Origin: CAZJLN01 sp964540765
Lineage (GTDB): Bacteria; Chloroflexota; Anaerolineae; Anaerolineales; Anaerolineaceae
NCBI GenBank assembly: GCA_964540765.1
Contig: CAZINW010000002.1
Location: forward strand, 36,105-100,104
Length of the DNA stretch: 64,000 bases
Direction: 5' to 3'
Part shown: positions 26,173 to 36,016 of the stretch, piece after piece
Layout: the number at the start of each line of letters is the position of its first letter
Position numbering within the stretch: position 1 is the first letter of the stretch
Position numbers and translations under genes: made by a program
Notes under the pieces: model-generated
The model's input: the letters and a program-made list of their open reading frames with translations, nothing else
Told to the model about the DNA's origin: nothing
Database searches by the model: none

Positions 26173-29100
26173 ATGAATACTCGTATGCGATTTCTTAATA
26201 TTATTCTGGCACTGGGTCTGCTGGTTGGCATGCTGTCTGGGTGCAAACCGGCGCCATCCAAAGTGCCCCGTATGGGGTACAAAGATGTGCTCTATGTTAA
26301 TCTAACCTGGCATCAGCATCAGCCAATTTATTACAAGAATGAAGCCGGTATCTATTCCCGCCCGTGGGTGCGAGTGCATGCCACCAAGGATTACTTGGAT
26401 ATGGCTGAGACGGTTGCCAAATACGAAGATGTGCATATCACCTTCAACCTGACGCCATCTTTGATCCGTCAATTGGACGATTTTGCGAATAATGGCGTGA
26501 AAGATCTTTATTGGGTTTATGCAGAAGTACCTGCTGATCAACTCGATGAAACGCAAAAGCGCTTCATCCTTGAGCGCTTCTTTGATGCCAACTGGGACCA
26601 CATCATATCAATCTATCCTCGCTACCAGGAATTGTTGGACAAACGCGGTGGCACCGATTCAGCAGCCATCGATGTAGCTCTGACTTCATTCACCGAGCAG
26701 GACTTCCGCGATCTTCAAATCTGGTTCAACCTGGCATGGGTGGATCCAGATTACCTGGCAGTGGAACCACTCAAAGCCCTGGTTGAGAAGGGGCGTGATT
26801 TCAGCGAAGAAGATAAAACCATTCTTTTTGATGAAATCCTCTCACTTGTTCAAAAGGTCATTCCCTATCATGCTGAATTACAGAAGGATGGTGTGATTGA
26901 AGTCACCACCACGCCTTATGCCCACCCCATCCTGCCTTTGATCTATAACTCCGACCTGGCACTTGTTGGCAACCCCAGCGCAGAAACACCTGACGAGACT
27001 TTTTCCTATCCTCAGGACGCTGCCTACCATCTTGAAAAAAGCGTGGAGATGTACAAAGAGTATTTCGGTATGGATGTGCGAGGTCTATGGCCTGGTGAGG
27101 GTTCGGTGGCACAGGATATAGTCGGGCTGGTAAGCGAAGCCGGATATCAATGGATGCAGACGGGTGAACCTGTGCTGGCGAAATCCCTTGGGATTGAGAC
27201 CTTCACACGGGATGACAACGAAATGGTGCAAGAGGCGGATGATCTTTACCGTCCTTATTATGTGAAAGACGCAGAAGGTAACCAGGTGGCGATCTTCTTC
27301 CGCGATTGGACACTTTCGGACAAAATTGGTTTCACCTATTCGGGCATGGAAGGCGCAGCGGCTGCACAGGATTTGGTCACCCGCTTGGAAAATATCCAGA
27401 GCAAGTTTGTAGCAGATGGCACTGAAGGACCCCATATCGTCAGCATTATTGTGGATGGGGAGAATGCTTGGGAAAATTATGACAATGATGGTAAGGCTTT
27501 CCTGAATACACTCTATCAATTGTTGGGTGAAAGTGAAGCGTTGAAGACCGTCACCCCTTCAGAATACCTGGAAATGTTCCCTGAGCAAAGGTCAATCGAT
27601 AATCTTTTCCCGGGTGCCTGGTTCAGCGCCAATTACGATACCTGGTACGGTGAAAGCGAAGAAGCACTCGCCTGGAATTACCTGGGTGAAGTACGCGATT
27701 TTCTCAGCGCCTATGAAACCGGTGAGAAAAGCGGTGATGCAGATTGCCTTGCGACTGCGTTTGATTTTATGTACCTGGCAGAGGGCTCGGACTGGTTCTG
27801 GTGGTATGGTGCAGACCAGGATTCTGGTCAGGATAGCTACTTTGATGAAGGATTCAGGGAATTATTGAAACAGGTTTACCTCTCTATGGGGGAGGAGGTT
27901 CCAGTTTTTGTCAATGTCCCGATCATTCAACCCCAGGCGGTACAGGCAAACACCCCCATGATGGGATCAGGTACGCCTGAAATTGACGGCAAGGTGGAGG
28001 ATGAAGCCTGGGACTGGGCAGCTTATTACGAGGGCACCAAAGAGGGTGTCATAGAAGGTCTCTATTTTGTGCTGGATAAGGAAAATCTTCATATCCGGCT
28101 TGATACCACGGCTGCATTGGCAGATGGACAAATGGCAGAGTTCTACATGAGTATCCCCGGTCAGGATGGGCGCAACGCCTTCGGGATGGCTGAGGATCAA
28201 CTTTTGGGAATATCTGCAACCCTGATGTTTGCCTTCAAAGCTGGGGGAACATCGCTGGATATCTACGATACGGATGGTGAGACCTGGACTCTCCTGGAAA
28301 CTGAAGCAGGTGCTGCAGCCCAGGATGGTAAGTCCATTGAGGTCAGTTTGCCCCTAGCCAAACTTGGCAAACTTAATAGCGGGGATGAGCTTAAATTGGT
28401 GACTGTTTTATCTCCGGATGGGGTGAAATTCCCGCAGGCGGGACCTGCTGCCATCCAGATTTTGGATATAGGTGAAACAACCAGCTTGTTGCTGGTGGAA
28501 GACCCGCTTGGTGACGATTATGGGCCGGGAACCTATACCTACCCGACAGATGGCGTTTTCGGGGAGGGAGTCTTTGACATCGCCACCTTTGAAATATCTT
28601 ATGATGCAGCCAGTCTGATCCTGACTTTAAGCCTGGATGGCGTCATCGAAAACGGTTGGGGATCGCCCAATGGTTTCTCTGTTCAGACATTCGATGTTTA
28701 CATTGACAAGGACCCAGGCAGTGGAAGCGGTGCCCGCATGCTTTTACCCGGTCGCAATGCAGCCCTGAGTGCTGAAAATGGCTGGGAGTATACCATCTGG
28801 GTGGAGGGTTGGATGCCGCAGGTTGTCATTCCAGACGCCGAAACAATGGAACCGAAAGATTACTCTGAAGCCAGCAGTGCCATGAAGCTCTTTGTAGATC
28901 CGGGCAAGAACGCCATTATCGTCCGGGTGCCCTTGACCTTCCTGGGTGAAGGTGACCCTGCCACCTGGGGTTATGCAGCCGTTCTGCTTGGGCAGGAAGG
29001 TTATCCTGCGACAGGGGTTTGGCGAGTGCGCGATGTCAGCCAGGAGGCAGCGCAATATAAATTTGGCGGGGCAGCCCTTGACAATAACCACTCCCGCATT

Positions 29101-29235
29101 ATAGACATGGCTTGGCCAGAGGAAAACACACCCGATCAAAAAGGCATCCTGGGAGGTTATCCAAGCTCTGCAAAGGCAATGGATACATTAACCCCTGATG
29201 ACTTCGCGATCATCCCGCTATTAAATGTAAAATAA
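26173..29235 (+). CDS. Extracellular GH57 glycosidase lipoprotein with glucodextranase-like C-terminal domain
   Basis: 1020 residues. The signal peptide ends LSGC (Cys24). The GH57 region (about 38-480) has YVNLTWHQHQPIYY and GLWPGEGSV with probable nucleophile Glu309. The middle region (about 590-760) is a beta-rich DOMON-like module, and the C-terminal ~230 residues (from DPLGDDYGPGTYTYP) resemble the C-terminal binding domain of glucodextranase. GH57 enzymes include amylopullulanases and alpha-amylases. With the GH13 lipoprotein upstream it forms a surface alpha-glucan degradation pair. The substrate is inferred. Confidence 0.88.
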   Translation: MNTRMRFLNIILALGLLVGMLSGCKPAPSKVPRMGYKDVLYVNLTWHQHQPIYYKNEAGIYSRPWVRVHATKDYLDMAETVAKYEDVHITFNLTPSLIRQLDDFANNGVKDLYWVYAEVPADQLDETQKRFILERFFDANWDHIISIYPRYQELLDKRGGTDSAAIDVALTSFTEQDFRDLQIWFNLAWVDPDYLAVEPLKALVEKGRDFSEEDKTILFDEILSLVQKVIPYHAELQKDGVIEVTTTPYAHPILPLIYNSDLALVGNPSAETPDETFSYPQDAAYHLEKSVEMYKEYFGMDVRGLWPGEGSVAQDIVGLVSEAGYQWMQTGEPVLAKSLGIETFTRDDNEMVQEADDLYRPYYVKDAEGNQVAIFFRDWTLSDKIGFTYSGMEGAAAAQDLVTRLENIQSKFVADGTEGPHIVSIIVDGENAWENYDNDGKAFLNTLYQLLGESEALKTVTPSEYLEMFPEQRSIDNLFPGAWFSANYDTWYGESEEALAWNYLGEVRDFLSAYETGEKSGDADCLATAFDFMYLAEGSDWFWWYGADQDSGQDSYFDEGFRELLKQVYLSMGEEVPVFVNVPIIQPQAVQANTPMMGSGTPEIDGKVEDEAWDWAAYYEGTKEGVIEGLYFVLDKENLHIRLDTTAALADGQMAEFYMSIPGQDGRNAFGMAEDQLLGISATLMFAFKAGGTSLDIYDTDGETWTLLETEAGAAAQDGKSIEVSLPLAKLGKLNSGDELKLVTVLSPDGVKFPQAGPAAIQILDIGETTSLLLVEDPLGDDYGPGTYTYPTDGVFGEGVFDIATFEISYDAASLILTLSLDGVIENGWGSPNGFSVQTFDVYIDKDPGSGSGARMLLPGRNAALSAENGWEYTIWVEGWMPQVVIPDAETMEPKDYSEASSAMKLFVDPGKNAIIVRVPLTFLGEGDPATWGYAAVLLGQEGYPATGVWRVRDVSQEAAQYKFGGAALDNNHSRIIDMAWPEENTPDQKGILGGYPSSAKAMDTLTPDDFAIIPLLNVK

Positions 29236-29252
29236 TGATGAAAGGGTAAACG

Positions 29253-31037
29253 ATGGCTGTCCATGACAGGTTAATGGAGTGGGCAGCCATCATAAAAATA
29301 ATGGATCAAGAATTTATTGTAAAAAAAGAAAAACGTCCATCCGTTGAGATCATCCTGGATGATGGTCGTGTCATCTCGGGACCGCGCAATGCCAGACTTG
29401 AGGCATTTCTCAAAACGATTCAGGAGCCTGATAAACCCCTGATCGTAGGCGCCATAGTAGATGGCAGCTTGAGGGAGTTGACCTACCCGATTTCAATGGA
29501 TGCACATGTTACGCCTCTCACCCTCTCTGATGCTGATGGCGCACGGATTTACCGCCGATCACTCACATTTTTACTGGAGGTGGCTTTTTCGCAAACTTTC
29601 CCGGACGCGGTCCTTACAATTGATCACTCGGTCTCATCGGGCGGATATTATTGCCAGGTAACAGAACATGCTCCCCTTGTACAAGCCCAGCTCAAAAAAG
29701 TTGAGAAGCGCATGAGGGAGCTTGTCGATGCAGATGTGGAATTTAAGCGTGAAGTCGTCCCTTTGGATGAGGCAATCGCCTATTTTGCTTCATCAGGTGA
29801 AGATGACAAGGTTCGCTTGCTAAAATATCGGGAGCGGAAAGACCTGGTTTTGTATCGCATGGGCGAACATCGCGATTACCATCATGGATACATGGTGCCT
29901 TCATCAGGCTATATCCGCTGGTTCGAGCTGGTGCATTTACCGGGCGCTTTTATCATGCGATTTCCTAGGCGGCATGCACCCACCACATTGACCCCGATGA
30001 CCAACTATCCAACCCTGTTGCATGCTTTTAGGGAGTATGGTGATTGGCTTAACAAATTGGGTATCCCTTCAACAGGTGCCTTGAATGACGCCATCGCAGC
30101 CGGTCGCATCAATGAGGTGATCCTTGTCTCCGAGGCATTGCATACGCAGCAAATATCAAAGATCGCTGAAGACATCAGTAAACGTAAGAAAAAAGTCAGG
30201 GTCGTTTTAATTGCAGGTCCCTCATCATCTGGAAAGACAACCTTCTCCAAGAGGCTTTCCATTCAACTGCTGACCCAGGGCGTCTCACCCTTTGCGCTCG
30301 AAATGGACAATTATTTCGTCGATCGGGACAAGACCCCCGTTGATCAAAACGGCGCAAGGGATTTTGAATCCATTGATGCCCTCGATCGGAAGCGCTTGAA
30401 TCAGGATATTCGGGCGCTTATTGCCGGTAAACAGGTGCAGCTGCCACGTTTTGACTTTAAGAGCGGCTTGAGTGTTGCTGGAGAAACGGTTCATCTCAAA
30501 GATGATGAAGTCATCATTTTGGAAGGTATTCACGGCTTGAATCCAGCACTCTTGGAGGATTTTGATCCAGAGCTGACCTACCGGATCTATGTATCCTGCC
30601 TGACACAACTCAACCTCGACCGCCACAATCGTATTTCCACTACAGATACCCGTATGTTGCGGCGGATTTTAAGAGATGCACGTGATCGCGGTTACAGCGC
30701 GCAGGATACAATCCGGCGTTGGGAATCCGTCAGGCAGGGTGAGAAGGTTCACATATTCCCATACCAGGAAAATGCAGACGTGATGTTCAACTCCGCGCTT
30801 GCCTATGAATTGACCGCCCTGCGCCCCCTGGTTGAGCCTTTATTGCGCCAGGTGCCTTTTGGCACCCTCGAACATATCGAAGCCAAACGCTTGTTGAGGT
30901 TTCTGGAATGGTTCCTCCCGACCAACCCCGATTTCATCCCTGATAATTCAATCTTGAGGGAATTTGTGGGTGGATCGATCTTGAAGGATTTTTCAATCTG
31001 GCATGGACAACCCATGAATGGATCAGGTTCTTTATAA
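29253..31037 (+). CDS. Nucleoside (uridine-kinase-like) kinase with ThrRS-type N-terminal domains
   Basis: 594 residues. An N-terminal TGS-like and a tRNA-synthetase second-additional-domain-like region (about 20-240, with HSVSSGGYYCQ) precede a phosphoribulokinase/uridine kinase domain with P-loop LIAGPSSSGKTTFSKRL near residue 320, MDNYFVDRD and IILEGIHGLNP. This composite family occurs in several anaerobes; its substrate is thought to be a nucleoside. It follows the GH57 gene by 17 bases, so cotranscription is likely, though a functional tie is unclear. The ATG at 29253 has AAAGGG upstream; a second ATG lies at 29304. Confidence 0.85.
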   Translation: MAVHDRLMEWAAIIKIMDQEFIVKKEKRPSVEIILDDGRVISGPRNARLEAFLKTIQEPDKPLIVGAIVDGSLRELTYPISMDAHVTPLTLSDADGARIYRRSLTFLLEVAFSQTFPDAVLTIDHSVSSGGYYCQVTEHAPLVQAQLKKVEKRMRELVDADVEFKREVVPLDEAIAYFASSGEDDKVRLLKYRERKDLVLYRMGEHRDYHHGYMVPSSGYIRWFELVHLPGAFIMRFPRRHAPTTLTPMTNYPTLLHAFREYGDWLNKLGIPSTGALNDAIAAGRINEVILVSEALHTQQISKIAEDISKRKKKVRVVLIAGPSSSGKTTFSKRLSIQLLTQGVSPFALEMDNYFVDRDKTPVDQNGARDFESIDALDRKRLNQDIRALIAGKQVQLPRFDFKSGLSVAGETVHLKDDEVIILEGIHGLNPALLEDFDPELTYRIYVSCLTQLNLDRHNRISTTDTRMLRRILRDARDRGYSAQDTIRRWESVRQGEKVHIFPYQENADVMFNSALAYELTALRPLVEPLLRQVPFGTLEHIEAKRLLRFLEWFLPTNPDFIPDNSILREFVGGSILKDFSIWHGQPMNGSGSL

Positions 31038-31078
31038 ATAATTACAGCCTGACATTTTAAAAACTGAATAGATGACAT

Positions 31079-31117
31079 AAAAACACACACCCTAAAAAAT
31101 CAAGGTGTGTGTTTTTT
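31079..31117. terminator. Bidirectional terminator
   Basis: Stem AAACACACACC (31081-31091) and GGTGTGTGTTT (31104-31114) with flanking A and T runs, between the convergent nucleoside kinase and aminotransferase genes. Confidence 0.9.
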
Positions 31118-31133
31118 GGGGCGCAAGAAAGGG

Positions 31134-32351
31134 TTATAGACTTTCCTTAATGACTTTACCCAGGCGTTTGATGCCTTCCCAAATGACCTCGGGTTTACAG
31201 GCAGAGAAATTCAAGCGCATAGTGTTTTTACCACCACCATTGGGGTGGAATGGTTCACCGGGGACATAAGCAATCTTTTCTTCAATGGCCTTGGGGAATA
31301 TCTTGGTCGTGTCGTAGCCCTCTGGCAGGCAAACCCAGAGAAATAGACCACCCTTGGGACGTGTCCAGTGGGTTCCATCCGGCATGTACTCCTCCAGCGC
31401 AGCGAGCATGGTATCTCTGCGCTCGCGATAGACTTCCCGGATGTGCTGAATATGCGTGTGCATCCAGGGCGTCCTGGCAAGTTCGTAGGCCACATATTGA
31501 TTAAAAGTTGAGGTATTGAGATCACTGCCTTGCTTGGCTTGAACAAGTTTCTTGATCACATCAACTGGTGCCACCACCCATGCCAGGCGCAATCCTGGAG
31601 CCAAAATTTTTGAGAAAGTGCTGGTGTAAATGACATTACCGGTATATATCGGGAATTCCTTGGAGCGGATCTCGTCATCCAGTACTACAACCGGAGGCAA
31701 GTGTGAACCCTCATAGCGCAACTGCCCGTAAGGGTCATCTTCAATAATGGGGACGCCATACTGATTGGCAACTTCAATCAATTGCTTGCGTCTTTCCAAA
31801 GTGAGCGTTGTCCCGGTTGGATTTTGAAAATTAGGAAGGGCATAGATGAATTTGATGTTGGTATTGATCAACTCTTTAAGCTGTTCTGTCTGCATACCAT
31901 CGTCATCTGCTGCGATCGTGACATAACTGACGCCGTAAGCATTCCAGGCCTGCAGTGCTCCCAAGTAGGTGGGGGACTCAACCAGGACACGGTCCCCACG
32001 GTTGATGAAGATTTTCCCCAGTAGATCCAGGGCTTGTTGTGAGCCTGTGGTGATCAAGACATTATCTGCAGATACCTGGATGCCATATTTGCCTGCATTA
32101 GTTGCAAGCAACTCCCTGAGAGGCTGGTAGCCTTCAGTTGCGCCGTATTGTAGCGCTTGCTGACCCATTTCGGTCAGGACTGTATCACAGGCTTCTTTAA
32201 ATTTTTCAATTGGAAATACTTCAGGGGCTGGAAATCCGCCCCCAAATGAGATCATGCCTGGTACAGAAGCAACTTTCAGTAGCTCTCGTATTGCAGAACT
32301 GCTCATGCCCTGCGTGCGGTGGGCATATCGATGATCCCAAGATGTTTGCAT
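31134..32351 (-). CDS. PLP-dependent aminotransferase, class I/II fold (2-aminoadipate type)
   Basis: 405 residues. PLP-fold landmarks: MISFGGGFPAPEVFP, LQYGATEGYQPLRELLA, LITTGSQQALDLLGK, YALPNFQNPTG, EDDPYGQLRYEG, the Schiff-base lysine in STFSKILAPGLRLAW, and MRLNFSA. The N-terminal pattern is that of 2-aminoadipate/aromatic aminotransferases (LysN-like), and the amino acid specificity is not certain. It lies 30 bases downstream of the GlyA-GcvT fusion with AAGGAG as ribosome site, so it is cotranscribed with one-carbon metabolism genes. Confidence 0.88.
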   Translation of the reverse strand: MQTSWDHRYAHRTQGMSSSAIRELLKVASVPGMISFGGGFPAPEVFPIEKFKEACDTVLTEMGQQALQYGATEGYQPLRELLATNAGKYGIQVSADNVLITTGSQQALDLLGKIFINRGDRVLVESPTYLGALQAWNAYGVSYVTIAADDDGMQTEQLKELINTNIKFIYALPNFQNPTGTTLTLERRKQLIEVANQYGVPIIEDDPYGQLRYEGSHLPPVVVLDDEIRSKEFPIYTGNVIYTSTFSKILAPGLRLAWVVAPVDVIKKLVQAKQGSDLNTSTFNQYVAYELARTPWMHTHIQHIREVYRERRDTMLAALEEYMPDGTHWTRPKGGLFLWVCLPEGYDTTKIFPKAIEEKIAYVPGEPFHPNGGGKNTMRLNFSACKPEVIWEGIKRLGKVIKESL

Positions 32352-32381
32352 AAAATTTTCTCCTTTTTATTTATTTATTTT

Positions 32382-35300
32382 TTATTTCATGAACCTTGCA
32401 ACAACCCTGGCAAGTGTGGGTAAAACCACTTTATCCCCAGAGGTGAGTTGCGCTGGAGCCTTTGACTCTTTTTCTGAAGCGCTCTGGTAGATATAAACGG
32501 AAGTGCCTTCAACTGCATATTTATTCTCGACAAAGGCCTGACCGGTGAGGAAGCCTTCCTGGTCGATTGCACAACTGCTAACCTTTCCAATGAACTTGCC
32601 GCGGGCATCAATGACTGGGTCGCCATGATGCGCCATCCGAACACCCTTTTCCTCAAAGCGGAAGCGCACCACCACACCCTGTCGGTTTCTTTCGCGTTGC
32701 ATGAACGCCGCCCTGCCAATGAACCAGACTGTGTTCAATTTGACGAAGGGTAAAAATCCAGCTTCAGCGACGCCCAGGTTGAATTCGCCGCCCATTTCAT
32801 GCCCGTAAAGGGGAAGACCTGCTTCCGTTCGCAAGGAGTCGCGTGCACCCAGTCCACAGGGTTTTAATCCCATGGGTTCGCCAACTTTCATCAGGGCATT
32901 CCAAAGCTTGGGGGCATTGTCGGGGTGAACAAAGAGCTCAAAACACATCCTTTCGCCGGTATATCCGGTGCGTGAAACAACCACATTTACCCCGGCAAGC
33001 ATGCTCTTACAGAGCTGCGTACGGTTGAGCTTGCTGATCTTGCGGATCTCATTGGGGTCATCAGTGAGCTTCAGCAGGATATCGCGCGATTTGGGACCCT
33101 GCAGTGCAACATCCACGCGCATATCCGCACCCTCTTTAGGGTCTTTTAAATTCCGCAAATTGACTTTGCGACCATAAGTCCACACCCAGGGGCGTTCCAA
33201 GTCAACACAAACCTTTCCTTCCCTGACTGCATTGAGCCATGCCCAATCTTTTTCTTCGTTGGCGGCATTCACAACCACCAGGTACTTGAGCTGGTCACGC
33301 CGATAAACCAGTAGATCATCAATCACATTGGCATGGGGATCAAGGAAGTGCGTATAGCAGGAATCACCCACTTTGAGCGCAAGGATGTCATTGGCACACA
33401 CTGAATCAAGGAACAGGGCAGCATGGACGCCTTCAGCTTGGAAAACGCCCATATGGGTGACGTCAAACAAGCCGGCAGTCGTCCTTGTGGCATTGTGTTC
33501 TTCGAGAACCGATGAATACCAGACTGGCAATTCCCAACCTGCAAAAGGGATCATCTTGGCGCCCAATTCTTTGTGGATGGTGTACAAAGAAGTCTTTTTG
33601 GGCTCACCTTCTGGTTTTTCCTGCCAGTCAAATTCCGGTAATGCAGGCTTGCTGCCCTCTGAGGTAATCCCAACATAATAAGGTTTATATTGTCCAACGC
33701 ATTCTGAGAAGTCAGGTTCATCCAGGATGGGATCAGCAGCTTTTATGGAGACCGGACCTGGAATTCTTTTACAAAGGTCTTCGTCAAACTTGGTAAATGC
33801 CGACGAGATGCCAAACAGCCAGGTGCCAACCAGGGCGGCTTTATCGCCGGGGACTGTCAGGTTAAACCGGTCTGGTGCCAAACAGGTGAGTATGCCTGTA
33901 ACGGTTTCAACGGAAGTGTTGATACAGGTTGCCTGGGATTGACCCGGCTCCAGTGCTTCAAAGTCACTTGTTAACGTATATGCCATAAAAGGTCTCACCC
34001 GCTCTCCAGCAAGTTCCAGACCTGCCTGGGGCATGCTGAATTTATCATCAATAAATGCATAATGGGGATAGCCATGTTTCTCGACGATCGTATCCGCGCT
34101 GCGTTTGGATTCAGCCAACTGCCTGATCCTGATTTTCGCTTCTTCAAGAGATTTAAAATCAACCTTTGCACGCGTCTTCTTTCCGACCCTGGCACACATC
34201 AGATAGGGTGTTGTAGCTTTAAGCACATTGGCAATGATCTCACCAATGATTTCCATATCTGCCTCATTAAAACCACGCTGTGTAAGCCAGGTTGTACCAA
34301 GCCGCACACCGGAAGCCTTCAAAGCCGACTGATCGCCGGGAATGGTGTTGCGGTTGACAACAATGCCTGCAAGGTCAAGAATGCGCGCAGCCAGGTCACC
34401 ATTGAGGGGAACGCCTGTCTTGCTGACGATTGATTTGCAATCAATCAGGGTCAGGTGACTGTCAGTTCCCTTGTAGGGAATGCGCAGTCCATTTTTGCTC
34501 AGGCTTTCCGCCAGGGCAGCCGTGTTCTTTTGCGTTTGAATTTGCAGGGCTTTAAAGGCATCAGTTCTTGCCAGCTTGAAAGTAAGTGCCATCGCAGCAA
34601 TGGTGTTGATATGTGGACCGCCCTGCTCACCAGGAAAAACAGCCTTGTCAATTTTATCGGCTGATTCTTGATCATGGCTGATAATGACAGCGCCGCGTGG
34701 ACCGCAGAGGGTTTTGTGGGTGGTAAATGTGATCACATGGGCATGCCCGACCGGGGATTCAACTGTCCTGGCTGCAATCAGACCGGCAATATGAGAGATA
34801 TCTGCCAGGAGGAGCGCACCCACACTGTCCGCAATCTCCCTGAATTTTTCCCAATCAGGGATCCATGGATAGGATGAATACCCTGCCACGATAATCTTGG
34901 GTTGATGGAGATTGGCTAATTCCGCAATAGCGTCATAGTTGATACGTTCTGTTTCGGGATCAACTGTGTAATGGTAGGCATTATAGAAGAGACCTGAGCG
35001 GTTGACAGGGGAGCCATGTGAGAGATGACCACCATGCAAAAGATTCATGCCCAGAATGGCATCTCCCGGTTTAAGAAAGGCTGTATAAACAGCATTATTG
35101 GCTGGCGCTCCAGAAAGCGCTTGAACATTAACAAAAAGATCATCTGCTTCATAGCCATTGGTGGCAAATAGTTCTGCGCAGCGTCGTTTTGCCAGTGCTT
35201 CAACCATATCTACATACTCCACACCTTTGTAATAGCGGGGATTGCTGTAGCGGCGGTAAGTGCCCAGCTGGAGGGAATAATCCATGATCTCTTCCTGGGG

Positions 35301-35507
35301 CATTGTCCGTGTTTCAGGGCGGGGATACCCTTCAGCGTAAATGTTGGTGAAAGAGGATGCCAGCACCTGTCTGACAGCAAGCGGGGCAGTGCTCTCACTT
35401 GGGATCATGATCAAACGCCGGTATTGTCGTTCTGCTTCGATCTCTGTCAGTGAGAAAATATCTGGATCAAGTTTGGATAAATCTTCTGTGATCAAAAAAT
35501 CTTTCAT
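32382..35507 (-). CDS. Serine hydroxymethyltransferase fused to glycine-cleavage T-protein
   Basis: A single 1041-residue frame. Residues 1-470 are GlyA: IMIPSESTAP, ADISHIAGLIA and the PLP lysine Lys265 in FTTHKTLCGPRG. Residues about 638-1041 are GcvT: IHKELGAKMIPFAGWELPV, LFDVTHMGVF, VSRTGYTGE and GLGARDSLRTEAGLPLYGHE. About 160 residues between them (475-635) match neither enzyme in my reading. SHMT converts serine and THF to glycine and methylene-THF; T-protein releases ammonia and methylene-THF from the aminomethyl group on H-protein. No gcvH or gcvP is in the window. The ATG has AGGAG seven bases upstream. Confidence 0.93.
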   Translation of the reverse strand: MKDFLITEDLSKLDPDIFSLTEIEAERQYRRLIMIPSESTAPLAVRQVLASSFTNIYAEGYPRPETRTMPQEEIMDYSLQLGTYRRYSNPRYYKGVEYVDMVEALAKRRCAELFATNGYEADDLFVNVQALSGAPANNAVYTAFLKPGDAILGMNLLHGGHLSHGSPVNRSGLFYNAYHYTVDPETERINYDAIAELANLHQPKIIVAGYSSYPWIPDWEKFREIADSVGALLLADISHIAGLIAARTVESPVGHAHVITFTTHKTLCGPRGAVIISHDQESADKIDKAVFPGEQGGPHINTIAAMALTFKLARTDAFKALQIQTQKNTAALAESLSKNGLRIPYKGTDSHLTLIDCKSIVSKTGVPLNGDLAARILDLAGIVVNRNTIPGDQSALKASGVRLGTTWLTQRGFNEADMEIIGEIIANVLKATTPYLMCARVGKKTRAKVDFKSLEEAKIRIRQLAESKRSADTIVEKHGYPHYAFIDDKFSMPQAGLELAGERVRPFMAYTLTSDFEALEPGQSQATCINTSVETVTGILTCLAPDRFNLTVPGDKAALVGTWLFGISSAFTKFDEDLCKRIPGPVSIKAADPILDEPDFSECVGQYKPYYVGITSEGSKPALPEFDWQEKPEGEPKKTSLYTIHKELGAKMIPFAGWELPVWYSSVLEEHNATRTTAGLFDVTHMGVFQAEGVHAALFLDSVCANDILALKVGDSCYTHFLDPHANVIDDLLVYRRDQLKYLVVVNAANEEKDWAWLNAVREGKVCVDLERPWVWTYGRKVNLRNLKDPKEGADMRVDVALQGPKSRDILLKLTDDPNEIRKISKLNRTQLCKSMLAGVNVVVSRTGYTGERMCFELFVHPDNAPKLWNALMKVGEPMGLKPCGLGARDSLRTEAGLPLYGHEMGGEFNLGVAEAGFLPFVKLNTVWFIGRAAFMQRERNRQGVVVRFRFEEKGVRMAHHGDPVIDARGKFIGKVSSCAIDQEGFLTGQAFVENKYAVEGTSVYIYQSASEKESKAPAQLTSGDKVVLPTLARVVARFMK

Positions 35508-35542
35508 CTGAAAACTCCTGTCAGTTGTAATAGGTTATTCTA

Positions 35543-35571
35543 ATTGTAACCTCAGCATGTGAGGGTCACAA
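35543..35571 (-). promoter_or_regulatory. Promoter of the glyA-gcvT operon with dyad in spacer
   Basis: Minus strand TTGTGA (35566-35571), a 17-base spacer and TACAAT (35543-35548), about 36 bases before the start codon. The spacer contains the dyad CCTCA-GCATG-TGAGG, positioned as an operator could be. Confidence 0.65.
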
Positions 35572-35939
35572 GGTTGCAGCCGTGAGTAAAAAAAACAAAT
35601 GATTTAATAATGTTTTGATGTATATTGGGATCAAATATAAAAGAAGAAGAATAAGTCTGAATGCTCCAAACAAATCCAAGCTCACTCTGAGCTGATTGAA
35701 TTGTTCTTGTGGTCATCATTATGTTTATTGTAATCCGAATAGGGTTTCTTGTGTTAAATTCGAATTATAATAAGTTGCTTGGATCATTCTTTTTCATTAT
35801 TAAGAAGGCGATGGTACTGGCTTGTTTTACGCTCAGGGAAAAGTTTAGGCAGTTTATTGGATTGATAGATCATCCGCGGAGCATGTTTGTTGAGATCATT
35901 TTTGTTTCACATGCCTCCGTCTGAAGTTCAGAGCAATTA
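35572..35939. other. AT-rich intergenic region without a supported gene
   Basis: About 370 bases between the divergent glyA-gcvT and sigma-factor promoters. A 71-codon frame at 35709-35924 has no family resemblance or ribosome site and is probably chance. No tRNA, riboswitch or repeat was recognised. Confidence 0.5.
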
Positions 35940-35969
35940 TTGGAATGATGAAATGGAAAGCTGTTATCT
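35940..35969 (+). promoter_or_regulatory. Possible promoter of the ECF sigma gene
   Basis: TTGGAA (35940-35945), 18-base spacer and TTATCT (35964-35969), 48 bases before the start codon. Weak match, offered as a candidate only. Confidence 0.3.
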
Positions 35970-36016
35970 TATAGTCGATTATTTGGTTAATAACTGGATA
36001 TATCGGGGTTGATCCA

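Noticed and set aside
35508..35570. Glycine riboswitch before glyA-gcvT
   Set aside because: The leader implied by the promoter is only about 30 bases, too short for the aptamer.
35709..35924. 71-codon frame upstream of the sigma gene
   Set aside because: AT-rich, no ribosome site, no family resemblance; likely chance in noncoding DNA.
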